A stretch of DNA of 64,000 nucleotides from Cyclobacteriaceae bacterium (GCA_013141055.1 JABFRS010000001.1:2845714-2909713), one strand, 5' to 3'. Counted from the stretch's first letter, positions 16,891 through 25,521 are shown. The notes: a model not told the origin generated them from the letters alone. Numbers and translations: made by a program.

Positions 16891-17289
16891 TTAACTGGAA
16901 GCAGCAGCAACATCTACAATCAGCTTTACTGTTTTTGTAAAACCATCCACTGTCGCGGGCTTTGTTAAAAACTGATCAGCACCCAGCTCTATGCATAAAT
17001 CCCTTTCAGTTTGAGAAGAGGCGGTTGTAAGAACTGCCACGGGAATGCCCTTGAATTTGTCCGAAGATTTTAAAAGTTTGAGAACCTCCCGGCCGTGGAG
17101 CTTGGGAATGTTAAGATCCAGGAGAATAATATTGGGGAAATTTTTACACACTTCGAGGTAAGGGAGGACTGTGTTTCCTTCTCCTAAAACATGCAAATTA
17201 TATTGAATATTCGCGTTTTTCAGAGCTTCCTGAAGTAATTCCACGTCATCCGGATCGTCTTCGATAAGAAGGATTGATAATTGATTCAT
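16891..17289 (-). CDS. Single-domain response regulator (Rcp1-like)
   Basis: A 132-residue stand-alone receiver. The acidic pocket is EDDPDD at residues 10-15, the phosphoacceptor is Asp58 in IILLDLNIPKLHG, and the conserved lysine is in FLTKPA near residue 112. I use the ATG at 17289; an upstream ATG at 17331 would overlap the divergent gene at 17321. The form EDDPDD and LDLNIPKLHG is typical of receivers linked to phytochrome-like and PAS kinases. The divergent neighbour is a large CheB-CheR-PAS-kinase whose C-terminal kinase is the probable phosphodonor. Confidence 0.9.
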   Translation of the reverse strand: MNQLSILLIEDDPDDVELLQEALKNANIQYNLHVLGEGNTVLPYLEVCKNFPNIILLDLNIPKLHGREVLKLLKSSDKFKGIPVAVLTTASSQTERDLCIELGADQFLTKPATVDGFTKTVKLIVDVAAASS

Positions 17290-17320
17290 AGGCCTCCAAA
17301 GATAAAAACAAATTCCCCTA

Positions 17321-20300
17321 ATGCTCATCAAGACCCTAAAAAAGGAAGAGAAGAAAACTGCACTGAATTTAAACCGGTACGTGATAGGAATCGGCGCGTC
17401 AGCGGGTGGATTAGAAGCAATTCACGATCTGTTCGACTACATGCCCAAGAATACCGGATTTTCATTTGTCGTCATTCAACACCTGTCTCCTGACTATAAA
17501 AGTCTGATGGCTGAATTGCTATCTCGTCATACACAGATGAAAGTATATGAGGCGGAGGATGCAATGGAAGTAGAGCCTGACTGTATTTATGTCATTCCCA
17601 GCAAAAAGTTAATGACGATCAAGCAGGGACGCATCAAGTTGGTAGAAAAAATAAAAGATAAGCTTCCGAATAACGCTATCGATGTATTCCTTGAATCCCT
17701 CGCAAAAGAATGTAAGTCGAATGCCATAGGAATTATTTTATCCGGCACAGGTACGGATGGAAGCAAGGGAATCAAAGAGATAAAGAAAGAGGGAGGAATT
17801 GTGATTGTTCAGGATCCTCTCACTGCAAGTTTTGATGGAATGCCGCTTAGTGCAGTGGACACAGGCTGTGCAGATCTCATCCTTCCCCCGGAGATCATTG
17901 GAGAAGAGATCGCAAATTATCTTAACGAACTTCCCCTGATCAAATCTTTTTATCCTTTTGGTAAAAAAGATGAGGAAACTCTTCGGGAGATACTTGATTT
18001 GCTCAATCGGGTTACGAGAAGAGATTTTACTCACTATAAAAGACCTACTCTCTTCAGGCGTCTGGCCAAGAGAATGTCAGAAGTAGGAATCAAGTCTATC
18101 AATGATTATAAAAATCATCTTGTCTCTGATGAAGAAGAGGTCAAGAACCTTAGTAAAGAATTTCTCATCAATGTTACCAAGTTCTTCCGCGATGCAGAGG
18201 CATTTGAAGTACTGAGAACGGAAGTCATACCAAGAATTATTGATGAACATAAGAAGGAAGAAGCTATAAAAGTCTGGGTGGTGGCCTGTAGTACGGGTGA
18301 GGAGGCATATTCCATTGCCATGCTTTTCCTTGAATATTTTGAGAACCATAACATTGAGCCCAAAAATTTAAAAGTATTTGCAACCGACATTGATACTGAT
18401 GCTCTGGAAGTCGCATCCAGGGGCGTGTACAGTGATGCAATTGCCAAAGATGTTTCTCAAAGTCGCCTTCAGAAGTATTTTGTACAAGAGGGAAATAGAT
18501 TCCGGGTAACCGCAGATATCAGAAAGCATGTTGTTTTTGCCAATCATGACATTCTGAAAGATCCTCCTTTCAGTCACTTGAATCTGATCACATGCCGCAA
18601 CATGTTTATCTATGTTAATCCCACCCTGCAGCAGAAAATATTAAGAAAGTTTCATTTTGCTCTTGGCTCGAACAGCTTTCTTATGATGGGCCCCAGTGAG
18701 AACATCGACATTATCAAGGACTACATGCAGGAGATCAACCGTAAATGGAAGATCTACCGGTGTACCATAAAGGCGAAGGTGATCGAGAATGATACGCTCA
18801 TCATGCCGTTGGATAAAAACATGGTTTATCCAAATGGTAAGTCGAACTACAGGAACCTCAACAACAATCTTGCGGAAATATTTAAGGATACTCTTCTTGA
18901 ATCAAACAAAATTGCTGCGCTGTTTATTGATAAAGACTTTACCCTTAAGCAGGCGATTGGTGCATACAAGAGCTTTATCCAATTCCCTGACAATGCTTTT
19001 AATTTCAATTTGCTTAAGATGGTATCCGGTGATCTCTCCGTAGCACTGGGTGTGGCAGTAAGGAAAGCCATTGTTCAAAATGAAAAGATTGTAATGAATG
19101 GTGTGCAGCTGCATGAATCCGGCTCCATCCGTCGGGTGAGTGTTTTAGTAAAGCCTTATCTCAACTCGAATGAGTATCAGCAAGCATTTTTATGCGTTGT
19201 GCTGGAGGAGGAAGAGCCAGCTTCCAAATCTGCAAGAACGAAAACCAATTCGTCGCCGGTAACATCAGACGCCATTCTGGAGATCGAACAGGAGTTGAAA
19301 GAAACCCGTGAAAATCTTCAGGCAGTCATCGAAGAGATGGAAACTGCCAACGAAGAACTGCAGTCCAGCGCGGAGGAACTGACTTCAACGAATGAAGAAC
19401 TTCAAAGCACAAATGAAGAGTTACAGTCTCTTAATGAAGAACTGCATACGGTAAGCGGAGAGCACCAGCTCAAGATCAAGGAACTGCATGAACTTAACGA
19501 TGACCTGAATAACTATTTCAATAATTCAAGCATTGGTCATATTGTTGTTGATGACAAGCTTATCATCCGCAAGTTTAGTCCTTCGGCTACCACGATGATC
19601 AACCTGATTGGTTCAGACATTGGAAGATCTATCGTACACATCACAACTAACATCAAAGACTTCAATCTTGTGGATGCTATAAAAAGAGTGATCAAGACGG
19701 ACGTGCCATTTGATAAGGAAATCATGCTTCAGGAGCACAAATATTATCTGATGCGCATTGCTCCGTATGTTAAACGGGATCAGGTGTCAGAAGGTGTTGT
19801 TATCAACATCACCGATATTTCTGAATCGAAAAGACTTTCCAGCATTGTGGATGGGATCTTTGTAACATCCAATAGCGGGATTACGGCACAGAAAACGATG
19901 CGGGATAAGGATAACAAGATCATCGATTTTCAATACCTGGCTGCCAATGTTGCTGCGGAACAGTTTTTCGGAATGTCACGATTTGATATCCCTGGAAAAA
20001 GTTTCCTTAAAATATTCCCCCATCATGCTTCGGAGTTATTTGAAAGATTAAAGGAAGTGGTGGAAACCGGTGTGGAGGAGAATGATGAGTTTCATCATGA
20101 ATCAACAGGGCGTTGGTATAAGCTGAATGCTGCCAAGATGCTCGATGGTCTTGTCATCACGCATACCGATATCACTGAACAAAAACAGGCTTCAGAAATT
20201 ATCGCTCACAATTACGAAGAGCTTGAAAGTACTTCGCGACAGCTGAAAGATTCCAATACGCAGCTGGAGCGATCCAATCTTGACCTGCTGCAGTTTGCAT

Positions 20301-20983
20301 CTGTGGCGTCACACGATCTGAAAGAACCTTTGCGAAAGGTTCAGGCTTTTGGAAACATTCTCCGATCCCGCATTCTGCCAAAACTTGATCCGGAAGAAAC
20401 AAATTATTTTGACAGGATGATCAACGCATCCGGCAGAATGCAAACGTTGATTGAAGACGTATTGTCGCTGTCTAAGTTATCTGACAATAGTGCAAAGAAG
20501 GCGAGTGTAGACATCGCAGAAGTTACAAAGGCTATTCTTGATGATCTTGAAATAATGATTCGGGATAAAAATGCCAGTGTTGAAGTAGGTCCACTGCCGG
20601 TAGTTCAGGCGGTACGCTGGCAGATGCAGCAACTGTTTCAGAATCTTATAAGCAATGCCTTAAAATTCAGCAGCACAGATTCCAAAAAACCGAGGATCGA
20701 GATCAAAGAAGTGCCGGTAACGGAAGAGGACGAAAATATTCTGGGTATTTCTAAAAAGGAGATGGTCTGTATCTGTGTCAGGGATAATGGTATCGGCTTT
20801 GAAGAAGAGTACAGCGACAAGATCTTTGGATTATTTCAACGGCTACATGGACGCAAGTATGAGGGTACCGGTATAGGTCTTGCCATCGCGAAGAAGATCG
20901 TTGAAAACCATAATGGTTTCATCAGAGTTACTTCGGAACTGGAGAAAGGCGCAAGGTTCTTTGTTTACTTACCGGCAAAATAA
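17321..20983 (+). CDS. CheB-CheR-PAS-histidine kinase fusion protein
   Basis: A 1220-residue cytoplasmic signalling protein. CheB methylesterase domain at about 18-205 with its catalytic triad: Ser27 (GASAGG), His54 (IQHLSPD), Asp146 (GTGTDG). CheR methyltransferase at about 215-480 with the SAM-binding VVACSTGEEAYS and NLITCRNMFIYV. A PAS-like region near 520-640 is followed by a strong coiled coil at about 655-740, rich in NEELQS repeats. Two PAS domains (about 745-860 and 865-965) follow, then a HisKA domain with His998 (ASHDLKEPL) and an ATPase domain (NLISNALKFS, DNGIGFEEE, GTGIGLAIAKKI). It lacks a receiver, which the divergent gene may supply. No chemoreceptor genes are nearby, so methylation targets are unclear. 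Confidence 0.92.
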   Translation: MLIKTLKKEEKKTALNLNRYVIGIGASAGGLEAIHDLFDYMPKNTGFSFVVIQHLSPDYKSLMAELLSRHTQMKVYEAEDAMEVEPDCIYVIPSKKLMTIKQGRIKLVEKIKDKLPNNAIDVFLESLAKECKSNAIGIILSGTGTDGSKGIKEIKKEGGIVIVQDPLTASFDGMPLSAVDTGCADLILPPEIIGEEIANYLNELPLIKSFYPFGKKDEETLREILDLLNRVTRRDFTHYKRPTLFRRLAKRMSEVGIKSINDYKNHLVSDEEEVKNLSKEFLINVTKFFRDAEAFEVLRTEVIPRIIDEHKKEEAIKVWVVACSTGEEAYSIAMLFLEYFENHNIEPKNLKVFATDIDTDALEVASRGVYSDAIAKDVSQSRLQKYFVQEGNRFRVTADIRKHVVFANHDILKDPPFSHLNLITCRNMFIYVNPTLQQKILRKFHFALGSNSFLMMGPSENIDIIKDYMQEINRKWKIYRCTIKAKVIENDTLIMPLDKNMVYPNGKSNYRNLNNNLAEIFKDTLLESNKIAALFIDKDFTLKQAIGAYKSFIQFPDNAFNFNLLKMVSGDLSVALGVAVRKAIVQNEKIVMNGVQLHESGSIRRVSVLVKPYLNSNEYQQAFLCVVLEEEEPASKSARTKTNSSPVTSDAILEIEQELKETRENLQAVIEEMETANEELQSSAEELTSTNEELQSTNEELQSLNEELHTVSGEHQLKIKELHELNDDLNNYFNNSSIGHIVVDDKLIIRKFSPSATTMINLIGSDIGRSIVHITTNIKDFNLVDAIKRVIKTDVPFDKEIMLQEHKYYLMRIAPYVKRDQVSEGVVINITDISESKRLSSIVDGIFVTSNSGITAQKTMRDKDNKIIDFQYLAANVAAEQFFGMSRFDIPGKSFLKIFPHHASELFERLKEVVETGVEENDEFHHESTGRWYKLNAAKMLDGLVITHTDITEQKQASEIIAHNYEELESTSRQLKDSNTQLERSNLDLLQFASVASHDLKEPLRKVQAFGNILRSRILPKLDPEETNYFDRMINASGRMQTLIEDVLSLSKLSDNSAKKASVDIAEVTKAILDDLEIMIRDKNASVEVGPLPVVQAVRWQMQQLFQNLISNALKFSSTDSKKPRIEIKEVPVTEEDENILGISKKEMVCICVRDNGIGFEEEYSDKIFGLFQRLHGRKYEGTGIGLAIAKKIVENHNGFIRVTSELEKGARFFVYLPAK

Positions 20984-20986
20984 ACC

Positions 20987-22015
20987 TTACCACTCAAAAT
21001 AGCGATTGTATTTTGATCGGGTAGTGATACCGACAGGGCCATCGTGAATGCCGCCTATATTTCCCATGTCCTCCACCAGGACTTCAATCGTATTAACGCC
21101 TCCTTTTTTCAGAAGATCAGGAGGTATGAGGTACACTCTTCGTTTATCAAACGATCCACTCTCACCATAAGGTCTGTGATCATTGGTGGTTCCAATGAAT
21201 ACACCATTGAAGTATGTTTTATCAAAGTCATCGATCTTGCCCAGAATCAGAACCAGCGGTTCGTCAGGAAGAACAGCAGGAAGTGTAAAAGTTTTTTTAT
21301 ACCAGGCGAAACCATCATAGCGTGCATAGCCCTGCTGATCCCATTCCTGCGGAACCATCAGCTTGTCCCAGGTAGCATCTTTCTTTATCGGCTCGCCGGA
21401 AGGGCTTGTTGCAAAAGACCAGATTCCCTGAAGATCTACCAGCAAAGACTTAGTGCTCTCTCCTCGGAAGATGCCAATGTCACCTTCAATGATCCCGCCG
21501 CCGTGGACCACATCGAAAATGCGGATGGCGATCACGTTTTCTCCATTGAAGTTGATGGCGTCTGAAGGCAATACGTATTTCCGTTCGGTGTTATAAGCAG
21601 TTTTGAATTTCGGAGGCATGGATCCTGAGAATCCTACAAGCTTTCCATTCAGATAGACTTCATCGCAATCATCGATGAACCCAAGACCTAAATAATAGTT
21701 GTCAGCCTTGTCGAGCTTTCTGCCGTCAAATTTTTTACGATACCATGCAAAGCCGTCGTAACCGTTGAATCCTTCTTCTTCCCAAGGGGATGGAACATGA
21801 ATGGTTCCCCATTTGGAATCATCAAAGTCGGCAACCGACCAGAATGATTTATCATCAACGTGAAATTTCCATTCGCCTTCCAGATTGATCACCTGGGAAT
21901 GCGACTGGTTTGAGATAAAGATTAAACCGAGAAAAAGGGATCCGAGAAACTTCACGCTTAGAAATTTAAATAAAAGTACAAATGTTTGAAGAAAGGTGAA
22001 TGATGACCAAACCAT
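20987..22015 (-). CDS. Secreted protein with two GH2-type jelly-roll sugar-binding domains
   Basis: A 342-residue exported protein. After a hydrophobic N-terminus it has two related beta-sandwich domains like the sugar-binding domain of GH2 glycosidases. The first is at about 43-190 (LEGEWKFHVDD, YDGFAWYRKKF, DEVYLNGKLVG) and the second at about 195-340 (LQGIWSFATSP, YDGFAWYKKTF, DKTYFNGVFIG). No TIM-barrel catalytic domain is present, so it is probably a carbohydrate-binding or accessory protein. ATG 22015 gives a long double-hydrophobic leader; an in-frame GTG at 21955 would give a compact signal peptide (VKFLGSLFLGLIFIS). It may be co-transcribed with the gene 23 bp upstream. Confidence 0.78.
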   Translation of the reverse strand: MVWSSFTFLQTFVLLFKFLSVKFLGSLFLGLIFISNQSHSQVINLEGEWKFHVDDKSFWSVADFDDSKWGTIHVPSPWEEEGFNGYDGFAWYRKKFDGRKLDKADNYYLGLGFIDDCDEVYLNGKLVGFSGSMPPKFKTAYNTERKYVLPSDAINFNGENVIAIRIFDVVHGGGIIEGDIGIFRGESTKSLLVDLQGIWSFATSPSGEPIKKDATWDKLMVPQEWDQQGYARYDGFAWYKKTFTLPAVLPDEPLVLILGKIDDFDKTYFNGVFIGTTNDHRPYGESGSFDKRRVYLIPPDLLKKGGVNTIEVLVEDMGNIGGIHDGPVGITTRSKYNRYFEW

Positions 22016-22038
22016 CCACCCTCTTCAAACTAACACAG

Positions 22039-22464
22039 CTAGTTTAAACCCAAACTAGTGTTGGAGGCAACCAATTGATGGTTATAAGTTGTTTTTTCCA
22101 AAAGGGGAACAAAGCCTTTTCCGTCGTTGGATTCCACCAGACGATAGGTTACAGAAAGATCTTCTGAGCTCACTTCAACCCAGAGGTCGCCGGGACTTGT
22201 TTTGCGAACATCATATTTCTTTGAGAAGCCATTCTGGAAAGTTCCGGACTTGATCTTATCAGTAACGATCGGTCCGTCAGCGTTGAAGAATTTAACTTCT
22301 ACTGCTTCGTTGTTATTATAAGCGTACAATACTTTCAGAATTCCTTTTTGTACGGTAGGAAGAATTTTAATGGCTGGTTCATCAATTGTTTGTGCAAACG
22401 TATTGATGATTGGTGAGCTAAGGATGATGAACAATCCTGCGGTGATAATTGCTTTTGCTTTCAT
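22039..22464 (-). CDS. Small secreted protein of unknown function
   Basis: I set the start at the ATG at 22464, giving about 141 residues with a clear signal peptide (MKAKAIITAGLFIILSS, ending NTFAQ). The mature protein looks like a single beta-rich domain: KGILKVLYAYNNNEAVEVKFFN, TGTFQNGFSKKYDV-like strands and VTYRLVES. No family is recognised with confidence, though the layout resembles small T9SS-style or surface beta-sandwich proteins without a sorting domain. A CRP-like palindrome lies 18-39 bp before the ATG, so expression may respond to a Crp/Fnr-family regulator. A 7-bp inverted repeat overlaps its stop codon. Confidence 0.65.
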   Translation of the reverse strand: MKAKAIITAGLFIILSSPIINTFAQTIDEPAIKILPTVQKGILKVLYAYNNNEAVEVKFFNADGPIVTDKIKSGTFQNGFSKKYDVRKTSPGDLWVEVSSEDLSVTYRLVESNDGKGFVPLLEKTTYNHQLVASNTSLGLN

Positions 22465-22481
22465 GGCATTTGTGTTTTTAA

Positions 22482-22503
22482 AACTGTAATAATGTTTACA
22501 GTT
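22482..22503. promoter_or_regulatory. CRP/FNR-like palindrome
   Basis: AACTGTAA at 22482-22489 and TTACAGTT at 22496-22503 are perfect 8-bp arms with a 6-bp spacer. The core TGTAA-N6-TTACA has the geometry of sites for Crp/Fnr-family regulators. It lies just upstream of the small secreted protein's start at 22464 (minus strand). Confidence 0.5.
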
Positions 22504-22835
22504 CAAATAACGCGAAGCCCTTAACCTAAGATGTCATGCATGAGTAAAGGTTTGTAACAAGATGTCATAAGAAAAAGAGAAGACAGATTATTGAAAAGGA
22601 GAGTGAATGGAGAGAAGATGATTGTGTTTTGGTTAAATAATTTATCCAGGCCTTTCTGCCGTCCTGTCATCACCTCCTTAAATCTTGAGGCTCATATTTG
22701 GTCGGGTAACTGAATCTTAAAGAATCCTCCCATTGAGTCAGAAAGTGGCTTTTTGAGACCTTAAGCCCATCTTTTCCAGTGCTTCGCCTGTCTTTTCCCA
22801 ATCTCTTCCCGGAGTCTTATCGGATAAAAGAGGGG

Positions 22836-22879
22836 GGTGACCGTGGAGTGACCGTGGGGTGACCGTGGGTCGACCGTGC
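22836..22879. repeat. Four tandem copies of an 11-bp repeat
   Basis: Units are GGTGACCGTGG, AGTGACCGTGG, GGTGACCGTGG and GTCGACCGTGC, all in register and head to tail. The core GACCGTG is constant. The period of 11 bp is close to one helical turn, so identical faces would line up on one side of the DNA. Neighbouring DNA is less GC-rich. Confidence 0.85.
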
Positions 22880-22944
22880 TTTTGACTGATTTTCTTTGAA
22901 TTGATGCTGGAAACGGTGGTGCACGCTCAAAAAAGTGTGCAACT

Positions 22945-22982
22945 GAGCAAATTATTAGGTTTTTAACTTTTCTAATTTGCTC
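22945..22982. repeat. 10-bp perfect inverted repeat
   Basis: GAGCAAATTA at 22945-22954 is the exact reverse complement of TAATTTGCTC at 22973-22982, separated by 18 bp. It lies 107 bp beyond the OmpR-type regulator's stop codon (minus strand) and could form an mRNA-end hairpin; a run of six T residues on the minus strand follows some 15 bases later, so a terminator role is possible but not typical. Confidence 0.5.
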
Positions 22983-23089
22983 TTATAATGAGATCGGGAT
23001 GTCAAAATGTCCCGTTACTATTCTATAGTGATGAGGCATAACGAAAAAGAATATTGGCTGGTTCGATAAAGTAAAAAGAAGTTTTAGGA

Positions 23090-23773
23090 TCAGATCACCA
23101 TCTTATAACCTTCGCCATGAACGGTAAGAATGATCCTTGGCGCATTCGGATTGGCTTCCACTTTTTGCCGAAGTCTCACGATAAAATTATCTACAGTACG
23201 TGTTGAGATCTGTTCTTCATAACCCCAAACGTTTTCCAGAAGATCGTAACGACTTACTACACGATTTCGGTTCGCATGAAGATAGGAGAGGATCTCGAAT
23301 TCCTTGTGAGATAATTTTACTTCTTCATCGTTCTCTTTTGATTGGAAAGCGGCGAAGTCAAGTTTCAATCTTCCGATCTCAATGATGACCTGCTCTTTAC
23401 CAATGATATCTTTGCTTCTTCTTAAGATCGCTTTGACTCTTGCCAGCAGCTCGCGAACGCTGAACGGCTTCGTGATATAATCATCAGCACCTAATTCGAG
23501 CCCAATGATCTTATCGATCTCTTCACCTTTTGCAGTCAATAATATAATTGGCGTATGTATGCCTGCTGTTCGTGCTGATTTGCAAACATCGAAACCCGAT
23601 ATCTTCGGCAGCATCACATCGAGCAAAACAAGATCGTATTGTCCTGTCTTCAGTTTTCTAAGACCTGTTTCTCCGTCGCCGGCAAGTTCCACCGCATAGC
23701 CTTCAAGCTCAAGATTATCCTTTAAGCCTAATTGCATCGCCGGTTCGTCTTCAATGATCAGTATGCTTGCCAT
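23090..23773 (-). CDS. OmpR-family response regulator
   Basis: A 227-residue regulator with receiver at about 1-118 (acidic pocket EDE at 8-10, phosphoacceptor Asp52 in LVLLDVMLPKISG, lysine in YITKPFSVREL) and a winged-helix DNA-binding domain at about 130-227 (LSHKEFEILSYLHANRNRVVSR and RTVDNFIVRLRQKVE). The sensor kinase gene ends 4 bp before its start, so the pair is one operon with the kinase first. Target genes are not evident; the outer-membrane barrel next upstream is a possible target only by position. Confidence 0.95.
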   Translation of the reverse strand: MASILIIEDEPAMQLGLKDNLELEGYAVELAGDGETGLRKLKTGQYDLVLLDVMLPKISGFDVCKSARTAGIHTPIILLTAKGEEIDKIIGLELGADDYITKPFSVRELLARVKAILRRSKDIIGKEQVIIEIGRLKLDFAAFQSKENDEEVKLSHKEFEILSYLHANRNRVVSRYDLLENVWGYEEQISTRTVDNFIVRLRQKVEANPNAPRIILTVHGEGYKMVI

Positions 23774-23777
23774 GTTA

Positions 23778-25352
23778 TTACGATTTTGTTTCTAACGGAA
23801 AGTATGCCGTGAATGACGAGCCTTTCCCTGATTTGCTGGATACTGTAATTCTTCCTTTCTGCGCTTCCATCAGTTGCTTCACCAATGAAAGTCCCAGTCC
23901 TGTGCCTTTACTCTTTGCCAGATCGCCACTGGATACGCGATAGAACTTATTGAAGATAAGCTTCTGGTCCTGGCTGCTGATCCCAACACCATAGTCTTTT
24001 ACGGTTACGAAGCCTTCATTATTCTCTGAGCCTGTCTCTATCTCGATGCGTTTCTTATCACTACTATATTTAATTGCATTGTCCAGCAGATTGATCAGCA
24101 CTTCTATTAAAGCTTCTTTATCTGCCAGCACACGGATATCACCACTTTCCTTAAAGGTGTATTCAAAGCCTTTATTGGTGAGATGAAAGTCATACGTGTT
24201 AAGAACATCTTTTATTTCAGTTCCAAGCACCAGCACTTCGGGGTGCAGTGTTTTCTTATTCGCTTCCGTCTGACTGAAATTCAGGATCTTGTTGACAATG
24301 GACGAAAGCCTGTGCGTTTCCTTGCTGATGATGCCGTAATACTCTTTCTTTTTTTCTTCTGTGGGGACCCGGCCCATCTCAAGTGTTTCTGCAAACATGC
24401 TGATCAGCGCAAGCGGAGTGCGTATCTCGTGTGAAACGTTTGAAACAAAATCTGCCTTGTTCTGGGCAAGCTGCACTTCCTTCTTTACGTTTCTGAAAAC
24501 GAGGAAGACGGCAATGATCAGGATCACATCCAATGACAGGAGCATGATAATGTTGTTGCTGGTTCTTTCATTGATCAGCACCTGTAATGAGGATCCTTTC
24601 GTGCGGATGCCAATAGCATAGTCGGGAAAGAGCCAGAAATTCTTGGTGAGTCCTTCCATTTTTGCCGAGACACTGTCGGCTGAAAGTGTTGAATAGATGG
24701 GTGGTTTATGCCTGCTGTCAAATACCGAAAGGATAAACTGATCTTTGGCAATCTTCTGAAGGCGTGGCCCGACGAGGTCCTGAATGAACACTCCCGGATT
24801 AAGGAGTAGTCCCACAACACGGAACCCGTTCTTATTCTCAATAACAAAGATCATGCATTGCAGATCCTCCGTATCGCTCCAGGAATGCGGAAGTGCTACA
24901 ATTTTTTGAAACCCACTCATCTTGTACTGCTTCAGCTCCTGGATAAGTTTGGTCCCGCCGGCAAGTGCTGACCTGATTTTGTCTTTATAGAGATCCTCAA
25001 TAGAATCTGAGGAGGAGTATATTTTTTGCACCGGCAGATGATCTAATGTATCGCTTATGAATGCGCAAACAAGAGATGGATTGAGGGAAAGAAGCGCGTT
25101 GATCTTGGGGGGAATGGAATCGGAGCTCACCACGTCTTCCATAGTCGTTTCGATCCGGGTGCTCCAGCTGTTTAATATGTCGTCTGAGTATTGATTGACA
25201 GAGAAAAGGATTGCTTCCAGTTGCTTGTTGTAAATCTCCTCGATCATCTTCTCGTCCTTACTGAGCGAAGAGATCTCGTAAACTGAGAAGAACAATGCCG
25301 GCAGAAGAAATACCAGGGCAAGTATAAGGCCGATCTTACGGGTTGATTGCAT
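23778..25352 (-). CDS. Membrane-bound sensor histidine kinase
   Basis: A 524-residue kinase with an N-terminal membrane helix (residues 6-24), a periplasmic sensor region of about 220-240 residues with no family I recognise, and a second helix near 270-288. The dimerisation domain has His308 in SNVSHEIRTPLALIS. The ATPase domain shows INLLDNAIKYSS, KDYGVGISSQDQ and GTGLGLSLVKQL. It is the partner of the OmpR-type regulator that follows after 4 bp. The signal is unknown. The periplasmic part has short charged helices around 75-150, which suggests a helical or dCache-like sensor. Confidence 0.94.
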   Translation of the reverse strand: MQSTRKIGLILALVFLLPALFFSVYEISSLSKDEKMIEEIYNKQLEAILFSVNQYSDDILNSWSTRIETTMEDVVSSDSIPPKINALLSLNPSLVCAFISDTLDHLPVQKIYSSSDSIEDLYKDKIRSALAGGTKLIQELKQYKMSGFQKIVALPHSWSDTEDLQCMIFVIENKNGFRVVGLLLNPGVFIQDLVGPRLQKIAKDQFILSVFDSRHKPPIYSTLSADSVSAKMEGLTKNFWLFPDYAIGIRTKGSSLQVLINERTSNNIIMLLSLDVILIIAVFLVFRNVKKEVQLAQNKADFVSNVSHEIRTPLALISMFAETLEMGRVPTEEKKKEYYGIISKETHRLSSIVNKILNFSQTEANKKTLHPEVLVLGTEIKDVLNTYDFHLTNKGFEYTFKESGDIRVLADKEALIEVLINLLDNAIKYSSDKKRIEIETGSENNEGFVTVKDYGVGISSQDQKLIFNKFYRVSSGDLAKSKGTGLGLSLVKQLMEAQKGRITVSSKSGKGSSFTAYFPLETKS

Positions 25353-25397
25353 CCTGATGGAAATTTAAGCTATTGAGTCCGTAATGATCTAAGTCTG

Positions 25398-25422
25398 GTG
25401 TGGTCTTACGATTATTCCACAC
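25398..25422. repeat. Inverted repeat upstream of the sensor kinase gene
   Basis: GTGTGG at 25398-25403 and CCACAC at 25417-25422 flank 13 bp, with further pairing outside if one G is bulged. It lies 46-70 bp before the kinase start codon (minus strand). It may be a regulator site, for example autoregulation, or a leader hairpin. Confidence 0.35.
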
Positions 25423-25441
25423 AGTTGTTCCGGATAGGAGT

Positions 25442-25449
25442 CAAAATTA
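25442..25449 (-). promoter_or_regulatory. Bacteroidota -7 element for the two-component operon
   Basis: On the minus strand TAATTTTG, an exact TAnnTTTG match, 90 bp before the kinase start. The nearest TTTG upstream is only 12 bp away, too close for a standard -33 element, so the call rests on the -7 box alone. Confidence 0.35.
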
Positions 25450-25491
25450 GCTTAATAAGTCCAAAGGGAATTGTAAAATATTGTCACAAAA

Positions 25492-25521
25492 AAACCCTGC
25501 TACTGTAAAGCGGCAGGGTTT
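25492..25521 (-). terminator. Intrinsic terminator of the outer-membrane barrel gene
   Basis: AAACCCTGC at 25492-25500 pairs with GCAGGGTTT at 25513-25521. Read on the minus strand the stem is followed by a run of T residues (the A run at 25488-25494 on the plus strand). It begins 22 bp after the stop codon at 25544. Confidence 0.8.

Larger units (their letters stand above)
22507..23089. other. Non-coding stretch with repeats and hairpins
   Basis: About 580 bp without a credible gene on either strand. It holds the 11-bp tandem repeat at 22836-22879, a long inverted repeat at 22945-22982 and a weaker hairpin at 22995-23014 (CGGGA against TCCCG, with G/T pairs inside). It separates the secreted-protein genes from the end of an OmpR-type regulator gene, all on the minus strand, so it contains the downstream end of the two-component operon and the promoter of the secreted-protein gene. 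The 22600-22830 part shows nothing I can name. Confidence 0.6.

Noticed and set aside
22836..22879. CRISPR-like array
   Set aside because: The 11-bp units have no spacers, and no cas gene is nearby; it is a tandem repeat.
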